Shown: positions 1 to 7,794 of the stretch, piece after piece
Layout: each line of letters begins with the position of its first letter
Numbering within the stretch: position 1 is the stretch's first letter
From: Vibrio europaeus
GTDB taxonomy: Bacteria; Pseudomonadota; Gammaproteobacteria; Enterobacterales; Vibrionaceae
Length of the DNA stretch: 64,000 nucleotides
Direction of reading: 5' to 3'
Assembly: GCF_001695575.1 (NCBI RefSeq)
Contig: NZ_LUAX01000007.1
Span: forward strand, 496,001-560,000
Notes under the pieces: generated by a model
The model's database searches: none
Told to the model about the DNA's origin: nothing
Seen by the model: only the letters and a program-made list of their open reading frames with translations
Program-made: the position numbers and the translations under genes

Positions 1-500
1 ACTGGCGCTAAAAACTCTTCAAACAGTAGTGTCTGATTGACCACTTTGCTTCGAGTCGGTTTGCCATAGGTAATGATCAGATCGAAGCTATCAAAATTCG
101 GCACGGCTTCGTGTTTGGTTGTCGAAGTTAGCTCAACGTTCACGTCAGGGTATGCCTGCTGAAAATTGGCGATACGAGACAACAGCCATGAGGTAATACA
201 ACTCGGGGCGTTGAGTTTGATTCGATTCGCGCTGTCAGCAACCTCCCGAACTGACATCTGAAGCCGCTTAATAATATCTTCCGCCAACGGAACAAACTTA
301 TCGCCTTCCGGAGTTAAAGACAGCCCCCTCGCCTGACGGTAAAAAAGCTGAACTCCCATGATCTCTTCGAGAGATTGAATCTGCCGGCTGATCGCACCTT
401 GCGTCATATTCAAGGCTTCAGCAGCATGGGTAAAGTTAAGGTAATACGCCGTTGAAAGAAAAGCTTGGAGGTTTTTCGTCGAAGGCAATCTTGTGTTCAT
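1..500 (-). CDS. LysR-family transcriptional regulator, partial (C-terminus outside window)
   Basis: The reverse strand reads without a stop from an ATG at 498-500 to the left edge, giving about 166 residues. The N-terminus reads as a LysR winged helix: after a short leader comes LQAFLSTAYYLNFTHAAEAL, then a helix with GAISRQIQSLEE, then LFYR. The beginning of the effector-binding domain follows, and the last visible residues (LLFEEFLAP) are typical of LysR domain 1. It is transcribed away from the aminotransferase and binding-protein pair that starts at 649, the classic arrangement for a LysR protein controlling its neighbour. The inducer is unknown. The family call is firm; the target is inferred from position. 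Confidence 0.88.
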   Translation of the reverse strand, partial: MNTRLPSTKNLQAFLSTAYYLNFTHAAEALNMTQGAISRQIQSLEEIMGVQLFYRQARGLSLTPEGDKFVPLAEDIIKRLQMSVREVADSANRIKLNAPSCITSWLLSRIANFQQAYPDVNVELTSTTKHEAVPNFDSFDLIITYGKPTRSKVVNQTLLFEEFLAP

Positions 501-648
501 TGTTATCATCCATGATTTTTTTGCATAGCTAGTATGCCTTTATTTCGATTCTACACAAAGAGCATATTGACTAAATTATTACTCATTAGGAGAAAGTACC
601 TAAATAAAACCCTTTTGATTGACTAAATATTCAGTGAAGGTATATGAG

Positions 649-1767
649 ATGACGTCACTCGCGGAAAAGCTTGCACCAGAGAACATAAAAAAATTAATAC
701 CATATCAATCTGCAAGACGAATCGGCGGTTCTGGTAGGCTGTGGTTGAATGCCAATGAGCTAGAACAACCTCTTTTCTTTACTGAGCATCAACCAGCACT
801 TCATCGTTATCCTGACTTTTTGCCACACGATATCGCTGCCGCATACCAAGCGTATTGCAAAACCACGCAACCAACCATAGCAGTGCGCGGGGCCGATGAG
901 GCGATCGATCTGTTAGTAAGAACGTTCTGCCAGCCTATGCAAGATAGCATTGCGATTTGTACCCCTACCTACGCAATGTACGAGTTTTGTGCAGAGTCAT
1001 TTTCAGTCAATGTCATCGACTGCCCTTTGTTAGCTCCAGACTTTTCACTGGATGTTGAAAACGTGATTAAGGCAGCAGATAGCGCTAACCTACTGTTTCT
1101 TTGTTCACCGAACAACCCTACTGGCCAGCTGCTAAACAGAAGTGACATTGTCGCAATACTTGAAAGCACCCAAGACAAATCGCTTGTCGTCGTAGATGAG
1201 GCCTATATTGAATTTGAACTCTCTGAGAGTGTTGTCGATCTCATCGAACAATACCCGAATCTGATTGTCATTCGTACTTTATCCAAAGCCTTCGGACTTG
1301 CGGCGGTACGATGTGGATTCATCATTGCTTCTTCAAGCGTTATGGCGTTTATTTCTAAACTGGTTCCACCTTATCCAATGCCAGATAGCTCCGCTGAGAT
1401 TGTACTCAAAGCGCTGAGTGCTAAAGGACTTGCTCATGTAAATGACAATACACAAGCATTGATTCGCTTACGCGATAACTTTATTCAGCAAATACAAAAT
1501 CTTAGTTGGATAGAGACCATCTACCCATCTTCAACCAATTTTGTCCTGATTCGAACTCAGCCTGGTATTGAGCTGTTTGAATACCTGGTTAAACAAGGCG
1601 TCGTTACTCGCAATCAAAGTCATGAGCCTAGTCTTAAGCACTGCGTACGAATCACCATCGGCTCAGAAACCAGTATGCAGGAAGTCAGTGAAATCATTTG
1701 CAACTTTTCTGACGCCCTGACACCATCCAATAAAAATAGGGATATTACTCATGAACAAAATGCTTAG
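649..1767 (+). CDS. Class I/II PLP aminotransferase, HisC-like (histidinol-phosphate aminotransferase family)
   Basis: A 372-residue PLP enzyme of the HisC family, which moves an amino group between histidinol phosphate or related amino acids and 2-oxoglutarate. Seen: the cofactor motif SPNNPTG near residue 153, the VVDEAY segment near 181 and the PLP lysine in TLSKAFGLA (about K213). An in-frame TTG exists at 619, but the ATG at 649 has GAAGG eight bases upstream and is preferred. It overlaps the next gene by 17 bases. The neighbour is an amino-acid binding protein rather than histidine-biosynthesis genes, so this is probably a paralogue for catabolism or salvage of an imported amino compound. 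That role is inference. Confidence 0.82.
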   Translation: MTSLAEKLAPENIKKLIPYQSARRIGGSGRLWLNANELEQPLFFTEHQPALHRYPDFLPHDIAAAYQAYCKTTQPTIAVRGADEAIDLLVRTFCQPMQDSIAICTPTYAMYEFCAESFSVNVIDCPLLAPDFSLDVENVIKAADSANLLFLCSPNNPTGQLLNRSDIVAILESTQDKSLVVVDEAYIEFELSESVVDLIEQYPNLIVIRTLSKAFGLAAVRCGFIIASSSVMAFISKLVPPYPMPDSSAEIVLKALSAKGLAHVNDNTQALIRLRDNFIQQIQNLSWIETIYPSSTNFVLIRTQPGIELFEYLVKQGVVTRNQSHEPSLKHCVRITIGSETSMQEVSEIICNFSDALTPSNKNRDITHEQNA

Positions 1768-2524
1768 TGCCTTTGCTTGCGCCGCAGCTCTGCTATCTGC
1801 CCCTCTCATGGCTAAGGAAGTCCGTTTAGCCTCTGACTTTACCTATCCACCTTTCAATTACATGGATGCTAGTGGAAAGCCGGTCGGCTTTGACATCGAG
1901 ATCGCCGATGCCTTGTGTACTGAAGCCAAACTCAAGTGTACTTGGGTATCTCAGGGGTGGGACTCGCTGATTCCAAGCCTGCTGGCAAGAAAATCAGATG
2001 TCATTATGGCTTCAATGCGTATCACTGAAGAGCGTAAAAAGCGTATCCTCTTCACGAATAAGTACTACCAAACCCCAGCGCGATTTGTAGCAAGCGAAAA
2101 GAGCAAAATTGAGCTAACTCCTCAAGGCTTAAAAGGTGCGGTCATCGGTGTCCAGAGCGGCACTATCCACGACCGATATGTCACCGACAAGTTTGGTGAT
2201 GTTGCAGAAATTAAACGCTACTCTGGTCAAGATGAAGTCTACATCGATTTGCAAAATGGCCGCTTAGACCTGACGTTTGGCAACTCAGACCAATTAGCGC
2301 TGGCATTCTTGGACAAAGAAATCGGTCAAGGTTTCCAGTTCGTCGGTAAGCCAGTAACAGACAAAGCCTATATAGGTGAAGGCACCGCTTTGGCACTACG
2401 TCAAAATGACAAAGCATTAGCCGAGAAGTTTAATCAGGCGATTAAGACGATTCGCGACAATGGAACTTACGACAAAATTGCGGCCAAATACTTCTCCTTT
2501 GATATCTACGGCGAAGAACTTTAA
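1751..2524 (+). CDS. Amino-acid ABC transporter periplasmic binding protein (family 3, HisJ/ArgT-like)
   Basis: A 257-residue exported binding protein of the lysine/arginine/ornithine/histidine type. The first 21 residues form a signal peptide ending in LMA before KEV. The mature start RLASDFTYPPFNYMD and the segment VGFDIEIADALC are the usual first-lobe ligand-binding motifs, followed by MASMRITEERKKRILFTNKYY. It starts inside the end of the aminotransferase gene (17-base overlap), so the two are translationally coupled. No permease or ATPase gene is next to it, so it must share a transporter encoded elsewhere. The exact ligand cannot be read from sequence, but a cationic amino acid is likely from the family. 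Confidence 0.88.
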   Translation: MNKMLSAFACAAALLSAPLMAKEVRLASDFTYPPFNYMDASGKPVGFDIEIADALCTEAKLKCTWVSQGWDSLIPSLLARKSDVIMASMRITEERKKRILFTNKYYQTPARFVASEKSKIELTPQGLKGAVIGVQSGTIHDRYVTDKFGDVAEIKRYSGQDEVYIDLQNGRLDLTFGNSDQLALAFLDKEIGQGFQFVGKPVTDKAYIGEGTALALRQNDKALAEKFNQAIKTIRDNGTYDKIAAKYFSFDIYGEEL

Positions 2525-2532
2525 CGCAATTA

Positions 2533-2558
2533 AAAAGAGGCTCAAACGAGCCTCTTTT
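2533..2558. terminator. Bidirectional terminator between convergent genes
   Basis: GAGGCTC and GAGCCTC pair across an AAAC loop and are flanked by A and T runs on both sides. It lies between the stop of the binding-protein gene and the end of the opposing gene, so it can serve both. Confidence 0.85.
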
Positions 2559-2563
2559 CCTAT

Positions 2564-3373
2564 CTATTTCATCGCATTACGATACCGAACCATAATCTCG
2601 CTATCCGGTTGATACTGTTGCATTAGATCGGCAAGCCTGCCCTGATTTTTAAGCTCATCAAAACTATCGCGCAACGCTTCGACTACTTGCTGTGATGTCT
2701 TATTCCCTGTCACTAACCAAAGCTCTTTGCATAGCTTATCGACTTTGACCACTTCTACAAACTCTTTAGGATCATACCCATACTGCTCCATGCGGTAGTG
2801 ATAGCTCGACGTGACCAAAGGGGCAAAGTCAACTCGGTGAGCACGCAGCAACTTAATCGCCACTTTGCCATAGTTGACTGGGATGATATTGGTAAACCCT
2901 TCTTCTCGCGCCATCTCTTCAAAATTGCTCGCGGTTTGGGCGGCAAAACTAAAATTCTTTAAATCTTGAAAAGAGTTGGGAGAAACATTAGGGCCATCAA
3001 AGTGACGATAAATCGCAACTTCATAGGGTGATACTGGCCCTATCCACTGATATTCAAGCTCGCGGCTAGGCGTACGCGAAAGAGAGAAAAACAGCGTGTT
3101 TTCATTTTCTTGAGTATTGCGAATCGCACGTTTCCATGGCGCAAAATGGACATTCGCCACTTCCATGGGAAGCGATTGTGAAGCGTGTTCGACAACCGCT
3201 TCTACGAACTTCACCACGTAACCTTCCGCTTGTTGATCGACTTGGACCTGTAGCGGTGGAAACTCTTGGGTATACAGATCCAATTGTATCGGCTCAGCAA
3301 GGCTAGCAGTCCCCCAAACGAGCGCTATCCATCCAATCGCAATATTGCCAAACTTACCAGACTGACGAGTCAT
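2564..3373 (-). CDS. Periplasmic substrate-binding-like protein (family 3 fold, unassigned ligand)
   Basis: A 269-residue exported protein of the transporter-substrate-binding fold that is common in Vibrio and Shewanella as stand-alone copies. The start is taken as the ATG at 3371-3373, which gives a clean signal peptide ending near TASLAEP; an in-frame TTG at 3409 would add 12 residues and spoil it. Seen: LDLYTQEFPPLQ at the mature N-terminus, a central AIRNTQENENTLFFSLSRTP segment and a second lobe ending near the C-terminus. Its neighbours do not include transporter subunits. It may be a sensor or an orphan binding protein; the function is unknown. Confidence 0.72.
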   Translation of the reverse strand: MTRQSGKFGNIAIGWIALVWGTASLAEPIQLDLYTQEFPPLQVQVDQQAEGYVVKFVEAVVEHASQSLPMEVANVHFAPWKRAIRNTQENENTLFFSLSRTPSRELEYQWIGPVSPYEVAIYRHFDGPNVSPNSFQDLKNFSFAAQTASNFEEMAREEGFTNIIPVNYGKVAIKLLRAHRVDFAPLVTSSYHYRMEQYGYDPKEFVEVVKVDKLCKELWLVTGNKTSQQVVEALRDSFDELKNQGRLADLMQQYQPDSEIMVRYRNAMK

Positions 3374-3501
3374 ATTATTGTTCTTTATGTTTATAAAAAT
3401 AGGCAGCAATTGGCTACCTACTATAAACCTCTTATTGATAGGATCAATTGGCGATTGGTCTAACCTGTTGCATAGACACTTTATAACTAAGTCTTTGATA
3501 G

Positions 3502-3522
3502 TAAAAAGCCCCTTTCGGGGCT
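3502..3522 (-). terminator. Rho-independent terminator of the yccF gene
   Basis: On the minus strand AGCCCC and GGGGCT pair around a four-base loop and are followed by a run of T. It sits just beyond the YccF stop codon. Confidence 0.85.
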
Positions 3523-3534
3523 CAGTGAGTTGCT

Positions 3535-3963
3535 TTACTTCGAATATCTTGCCATTGCGGCCTGCTCTTTAGGCACGACAGTCTTACCTATAGGAGCGAG
3601 TGATATATAGGCCAACTTAAGGTGCTGAAGCGCAAATGGAATGCCAATGATGGTCACAAAGCAGGCCACTGCTGACATAATATGTCCAATAGCTAGCCAA
3701 ATTCCCGCTAGCAAAAACCAAATAACATTGCCGACCATACCTAATGGACTGGTACCTATATCCATTTCATTGGTCAGCTCATCGCGAGCGATAGCTTCGT
3801 GACCAAACGGGAAGAAAGAAAAGTTACCCATGACGAAACACGCTCGTCCCCATGGAATCCCCACAATACTAATAAACGCAAGCAGTCCGAAGAACCACCA
3901 CAATAGCCCCATGATAACGCCACCACACAGGAACCAAATAATATTACCAAGAATTCTAAGCAC
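3535..3963 (-). CDS. yccF: YccF-domain inner-membrane protein
   Basis: A 142-residue protein with two copies of the YccF (DUF307) module. Each copy opens with a GNxIWFLxxG segment (residues 6-15 and about 78-87) and contains a short I.GIPW or IIGIPF turn between hydrophobic helices. Four membrane segments are expected in the inner membrane. The length and repeat layout match E. coli YccF, whose exact function is not established. Its own terminator follows at 3502-3522. The gene is separated by about 20 bases from the monooxygenase-like gene upstream on the same strand, so the two may be co-transcribed. Confidence 0.9.
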   Translation of the reverse strand: MLRILGNIIWFLCGGVIMGLLWWFFGLLAFISIVGIPWGRACFVMGNFSFFPFGHEAIARDELTNEMDIGTSPLGMVGNVIWFLLAGIWLAIGHIMSAVACFVTIIGIPFALQHLKLAYISLAPIGKTVVPKEQAAMARYSK

Positions 3964-3984
3964 TTTTTTCTCCTTATAGAAAAC

Positions 3985-4278
3985 CTATACGTAGACTGAT
4001 TCGTAATGTTCTACGGTTGGGAATGGGTCATAAAAATGGTGTAAAAGAGCCTTCCATTCCTGATATTCAGCAGACTGCCTAAAGCCCTGCTCATGGTCTT
4101 CTAATGTTTGCCAATTCACCAACAAGATATAGCGATTTGGCTTTTCAATACAACGCTGCAACTGATGCGAAACGTAACCCTTCATAGACGAAATTATAGC
4201 CTGTGCTTTACCAAAGTTTTGTTCAAACTCTTCCTCTAAACTTGGCTTAACATCTAAGACAGCGACTTCCAGTATCAT
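3985..4278 (-). CDS. Antibiotic biosynthesis monooxygenase (ABM) domain protein
   Basis: A 97-residue single-domain protein of the ABM ferredoxin-like fold. The opening strand (MILEVAVLDVKPS), the central GYVSHQLQRCIEKPNRY segment and the LLVNWQTLEDHEQGFRQS helix are typical, and the length fits a one-domain dimeric member. Members oxidise small quinol-like or aromatic compounds or degrade haem; the substrate here is unknown. The sequence has no obvious haem-degrading signature that I can identify. It lies 36 bases downstream of the TauE-type permease gene on the same strand, and yccF follows, so all three could form one transcript. Confidence 0.82.
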   Translation of the reverse strand: MILEVAVLDVKPSLEEEFEQNFGKAQAIISSMKGYVSHQLQRCIEKPNRYILLVNWQTLEDHEQGFRQSAEYQEWKALLHHFYDPFPTVEHYESVYV

Positions 4279-4313
4279 GGTTTTTCCTTAACGTAAGATG
4301 AACAAAAGGGTTT

Positions 4314-5042
4314 CTAGCTCAAACCTTGCCAAACGGCCGTTGCACCGCTGATCGAACAAAGCAAAAGAGCGCCAGTACGAATTTTCTCTTTCGGTAATGA
4401 TTGAGTAGTGATCATGGCGAGTTTATACCCCACCCACGCGGCTGGAATAAGCGGAATACTTATCCAAAGGTGATGTAAAGTTAAAAATCCTGCTGGCATT
4501 TGAATCACAAGCGAGATGATAGAGCTAAAGACAAAGAAGGCAGACAAGTTACCACGCAGTTGATTAGCTTCTTGGTGCTGAAGTAGCAGTGCCATAGGAG
4601 GCCCGCCTATCGCAGAGCTGGTACCAAAAAAACCAGAAAAGAAACCCGCGACACCCATTCGCATTGGCGTTGGTTCAATGCGAAAAGGGAGTAAGCTCAC
4701 GGCAACCGCGAACAACACCAGAACACCTAGCCAGAGTGCAAGCAAGTCGGTCGAAACCATAACTAGCAGCACACCACCCGCTATTGAACCCGGGACACGA
4801 CCAATCAGCGCCATTTTAAGACCACCAATTTCGACACTGTCTCGATGCTTTAACGCGTTGAGAACTGAGATAAACAGAGCGACTAAACAGATTGGAGCAG
4901 GCACATAATCGGGAGAAACAAGAAACAACAAGGGCGCAGCGACAATCGCCAAACCAAAACCGATCGCTGTTTGAACAAACGAACCAAGAAATATTAAAAA
5001 CGCGGCAATTAATGCCTCAGGCGTCATCCATTCAGCGAACAT
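4314..5042 (-). CDS. TauE/SafE-family membrane permease
   Basis: A 242-residue membrane protein of the TauE/SafE (DUF81) family, generally linked to export or import of sulfur-containing or organic anions. Seen: two similar halves, each with a small-residue-rich helix start (GSFVQTAIGFGLAI near residues 20-33, and SGFFGTSSAIGGPPMALLL near 135-153, the hallmark GGP loop). About eight membrane segments are predicted, as usual for the family. It is in line with the ABM-domain gene and yccF downstream and about 80 bases from the MFS gene upstream. The substrate cannot be deduced. Confidence 0.87.
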   Translation of the reverse strand: MFAEWMTPEALIAAFLIFLGSFVQTAIGFGLAIVAAPLLFLVSPDYVPAPICLVALFISVLNALKHRDSVEIGGLKMALIGRVPGSIAGGVLLVMVSTDLLALWLGVLVLFAVAVSLLPFRIEPTPMRMGVAGFFSGFFGTSSAIGGPPMALLLQHQEANQLRGNLSAFFVFSSIISLVIQMPAGFLTLHHLWISIPLIPAAWVGYKLAMITTQSLPKEKIRTGALLLCSISGATAVWQGLS

Positions 5043-5121
5043 ATAAACCGTTTAAATAAAAAGAAAAGTTAAGCAATGATAATCGAAATGAGCACCATCA
5101 GCTTAACTTTTATTCAGTTTT

Positions 5122-6333
5122 TTACGCAGTCGCCAAACGCCTAACAGGTTGATCATTGATTGGTAGATGAATCAATGCAGCCGCAAACGCGAGAACCACC
5201 GTTGACCACCAAATTGGGTCATAAGAACCATAGTAATCGTAGATTCGTCCACCCGCCCAAGCCCCTAGAAAGCTGCCGACTTGGTGGGTAAAGAAAACCA
5301 GACCATATAGCGTAGACAGATACTTGGCTCCGAATATTTGGCGAACCAATCCAGATGTCAGAGGCACGGTGCCAAGCCAGCAAAAGCCGATCGCTCCACC
5401 AAAGATTACCGCTGTATGTTCTGTGACAGGCAGAGTCACAAAAGCACCAATCACAACGGTTCTTACTAAATACAGTGCGGACATCACATGGCGCTTGTTG
5501 AATCTGTCACCCATTACGCCCCAGAAATAGGAGCCAAAAATGTTAAAGATACCCACGTAAGCCAAAGCCATAGCGGCAGTCGAAGCTGGTAAATGCTTAT
5601 CAGCCAGATAACTTGGCAAGTGCGTCGCAATAAACATCACGTGAAAGCCACAGACAAAGAATCCAAGGTGAATTAACCAATACCCTTTGTGTGCGAAGGC
5701 TTCATTTAACGCCTGCTTAAGCGTTTGGTTATCATCTTCCTGATTGGCTGACGATTGATTAGTTTTTGCATGACCATTTTTCATAAACAGAGCAAACGCA
5801 ATCATTAAGCTGGACAATATTGCGAAGCCTTGGAGCGCACCTTGCCAACCAAAGTCACTGAGTAAAGTTTGAGCGCCAGGGATCATTGCAAACATGCCAA
5901 ATGAACCGGCTGCTGTTGTTAGGCCAAAAGCTTTCGCTGCGTGCTGAGCGGGCACAACTTTAGCCACTGCGCCAAGAATAATCACATAGCTTGTCGCACT
6001 CAGACCTAAGCCAACCAACACTCCTAAAGAGAGGTAAAGTAAGCTCGGCTCCACAGCGATTGACGTTAAGTACAAGCCTGCGCCATAAGCGATCGCGCCC
6101 ATGATGATGATTCTTTTTGCGCCAAAGCGATCCGCTGCCATACCGACAAATGGCTGGAAAACGCCAAACAACAAGTTTTGCAATGCGATAGCAAAACTAA
6201 AAAACTCTCGTCCTGTCTGAAAATGGTCCGAGATAGGCATCATAAAGATACCGAAAGATTGCCTGATCCCTAGACAGATAATCAGTATGGCTATCCCAAG
6301 CCAAACTATTGGTGGAAATCGGAAAATACTCAT
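5122..6333 (-). CDS. Major facilitator superfamily transporter
   Basis: A 403-residue MFS permease with the expected twelve membrane segments and a hydrophilic centre (about residues 188-208, rich in N, Q and D). Seen: the loop 2-3 signature GMAADRFGAKR near residue 64 and the corresponding GVMGDRFNKRH near 275. It begins nine bases after the small His-tailed membrane protein gene, so the two are co-transcribed and probably co-regulated. The substrate is not evident. The His-rich partner suggests a metal-linked or stress-linked role, but that is a weak inference. Confidence 0.85.
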   Translation of the reverse strand: MSIFRFPPIVWLGIAILIICLGIRQSFGIFMMPISDHFQTGREFFSFAIALQNLLFGVFQPFVGMAADRFGAKRIIIMGAIAYGAGLYLTSIAVEPSLLYLSLGVLVGLGLSATSYVIILGAVAKVVPAQHAAKAFGLTTAAGSFGMFAMIPGAQTLLSDFGWQGALQGFAILSSLMIAFALFMKNGHAKTNQSSANQEDDNQTLKQALNEAFAHKGYWLIHLGFFVCGFHVMFIATHLPSYLADKHLPASTAAMALAYVGIFNIFGSYFWGVMGDRFNKRHVMSALYLVRTVVIGAFVTLPVTEHTAVIFGGAIGFCWLGTVPLTSGLVRQIFGAKYLSTLYGLVFFTHQVGSFLGAWAGGRIYDYYGSYDPIWWSTVVLAFAAALIHLPINDQPVRRLATA

Positions 6334-6342
6334 CGCAAAGCC

Positions 6343-6522
6343 TTAATGATGATGGTGGTGAGAACGGTCGTGGCCGTCGCCTGTTGTCTGATGACAACCG
6401 CTATTGATCGCCTGCTGCGCCAACAGCTCCAACAACTTCGGTGAGTTGTGGACCGCCACCAAAAACAGGGCTAACAGCAGGATCATTCGCACTAGCTGAG
6501 CAAAAAGTGATTGAGAAAACAT
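6343..6522 (-). CDS. Small membrane protein with His-rich C-terminal tail (59 aa)
   Basis: The reverse strand from the ATG at 6520-6522 to the TAA at 6343-6345 encodes 59 residues. An amphipathic start (MFSQSLFAQLVRM) leads into a hydrophobic helix (about residues 14-24), followed by a polar part and a tail GCHQTTGDGHDRSHHHHH. The single Cys and eight His after residue 40 look like a metal-binding tail. It is only nine bases upstream of the MFS gene, so an operon is likely. The ribosome site is weak (TGAGAT). I do not recognise the family. The conserved operon spacing and the coherent one-helix architecture are the evidence that it is real. Confidence 0.6.
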   Translation of the reverse strand: MFSQSLFAQLVRMILLLALFLVAVHNSPKLLELLAQQAINSGCHQTTGDGHDRSHHHHH

Positions 6523-6605
6523 GATTCATTATCTCAGCATGGGTTAAAAAAGAGCGCGAAGTTTAGAGCTCCTCGCGCAATGACTCAAATGACATTTAAA
6601 CAAAG

Positions 6606-6630
6606 ATACTATGCATAATATGCATAGTAT
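6606..6630. promoter_or_regulatory. 25-bp palindrome upstream of the His-tail/MFS operon
   Basis: Two perfect 12-base arms (ATACTATGCATA and its complement) flank a single central base. It lies 84 bases before the start of the 59-residue gene and 22 bases after the GST stop. There is no T run, so an operator is more likely than a terminator. The AT-rich centre ATAATAT resembles the core of Zur boxes, but the flanks differ. Confidence 0.5.
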
Positions 6631-6651
6631 TTAGTGGCTATGCCTCGACCT

Positions 6652-7257
6652 TCAATCAGCGTCCCTCTCCCACTGTCTCATTTGCTCTATCCCTGATTGC
6701 ATTAACGCCCAATCCAATAGACTAGCCTGATATTGCCCAGCCTTACCTTCTAAGCGAATACCAAAACTCTTGAGGCGGTAAGCAAGCACGGCATAGAACG
6801 TATCAACGGCACCTGGTCGAGAAAACATAAAGGGAAGTTCGGCCTGCGAGAAAATAGCGGTAACTCGTTCAATCTCAAATCGTAGCGCTTGATTTGACAG
6901 ATCCGCTGGCGACACAGAATCTAAGGTGAAACTGCATTGAGAACGCAGGGTAAAAAAGCCTGAGTGCATTTCATTACAAAGCGAACGCGCTATCGCCCTC
7001 TGGCTTTGTTCGTGCGGGTACAACGCCCCTCCAGATTGCTCATTGAGGTATTCAACGATTGCCAACGAATCATGCACAGCTAAGTTGCCATCTCTTAGCA
7101 CAGGCACCAAAGCAGAAGGCGACAATTGAGCCAGTTGCTGCTTTGAATTTGGATTAGAGAGATTAATGACGTGAGCATCCAACTCTAAGTTCGCCATTGC
7201 TGCGCATAACCAGACGCGCAGTGACCATGTTGAGCCCGTTCCGACGATTAGCTGCAT
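6652..7257 (-). CDS. Glutathione S-transferase family protein
   Basis: A 201-residue protein with a thioredoxin-like GST N-domain (residues 1-80) and a helical C-domain. Seen: the opening strand MQLIVGTGSTWSLRVWL with a Ser/Thr catalytic-site region at about 8-12, the cis-proline segment ALVPVLRDG near 50 and the glutathione-binding VHDSLAIVEYL near 61-71. Its length matches typical bacterial GSTs. It overlaps the end of the rhodanese gene by ten bases, so the pair is translationally coupled. Together they suggest handling of thiol or sulfane-sulfur compounds, probably under FtrA, which is divergent from the pair. Confidence 0.87.
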   Translation of the reverse strand: MQLIVGTGSTWSLRVWLCAAMANLELDAHVINLSNPNSKQQLAQLSPSALVPVLRDGNLAVHDSLAIVEYLNEQSGGALYPHEQSQRAIARSLCNEMHSGFFTLRSQCSFTLDSVSPADLSNQALRFEIERVTAIFSQAELPFMFSRPGAVDTFYAVLAYRLKSFGIRLEGKAGQYQASLLDWALMQSGIEQMRQWERDAD

Positions 7258-7661
7258 TGTGCTTCCTCCTCCGTTATCAGTTCAAATCCTTCATCTAACC
7301 AACCTGTGATACCACCAATCATCTTTTTCACTGGTCGGCCGAGCTTTGATAAACGAATAGCTGCTTTCTCTGTACCATTACAATGTGGACCGGCGCAATA
7401 CACCACAAACAAGGTATCAAGCGGAAACTCAGCTAAGCGCTTTTCATTGAGTCTAGGGTGGGAAATGTTGATTGCACCGTCAATGTGTCCTTGTTCAAAC
7501 AGACTTTCGCCTCTGACGTCAACCAATATGAAATCTTGGAGACCATTGGTAAGAGCATGATGTACATCCCAGCAATCGGTTTCGAATCTGAGTAGTTGTT
7601 CAAAGTGCGCTAGAGCTTGTTCACTTGCTGCGGCTTTCACGCGAGATACTGCACTGGTCAT
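7248..7661 (-). CDS. Rhodanese-like sulfurtransferase domain protein
   Basis: A 137-residue single-domain rhodanese. The ATG at 7659-7661 has AAGGA six bases upstream and is preferred over an upstream in-frame start at 7706. Seen: DFILVDVRGESLFEQGHI, the typical CDC25-like region before the active site, then the active-site loop with cysteine at about C89 (VVYCAGPHCNG), and the closing GGITGWLDEGF. Proteins with this loop carry a persulfide on the first Cys. The gene overlaps the GST gene downstream and faces ftrA across 133 bases. Rhodanese genes next to ftrA are common in proteobacteria, which supports a shared regulon. Confidence 0.9.
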   Translation of the reverse strand: MTSAVSRVKAAASEQALAHFEQLLRFETDCWDVHHALTNGLQDFILVDVRGESLFEQGHIDGAINISHPRLNEKRLAEFPLDTLFVVYCAGPHCNGTEKAAIRLSKLGRPVKKMIGGITGWLDEGFELITEEEAQCS

Positions 7662-7794
7662 AACTTGTCCTTGTTTTGTTATTGCTTGTGTACATAGTGC
7701 AACCAATTCTCGATGTATTAAATTGGCTTAAAAGCCACACATCGTTAATAATAAGCCAAAGTCAAAAAATGAACTTAGTCTTCAAGGAAGAGAA

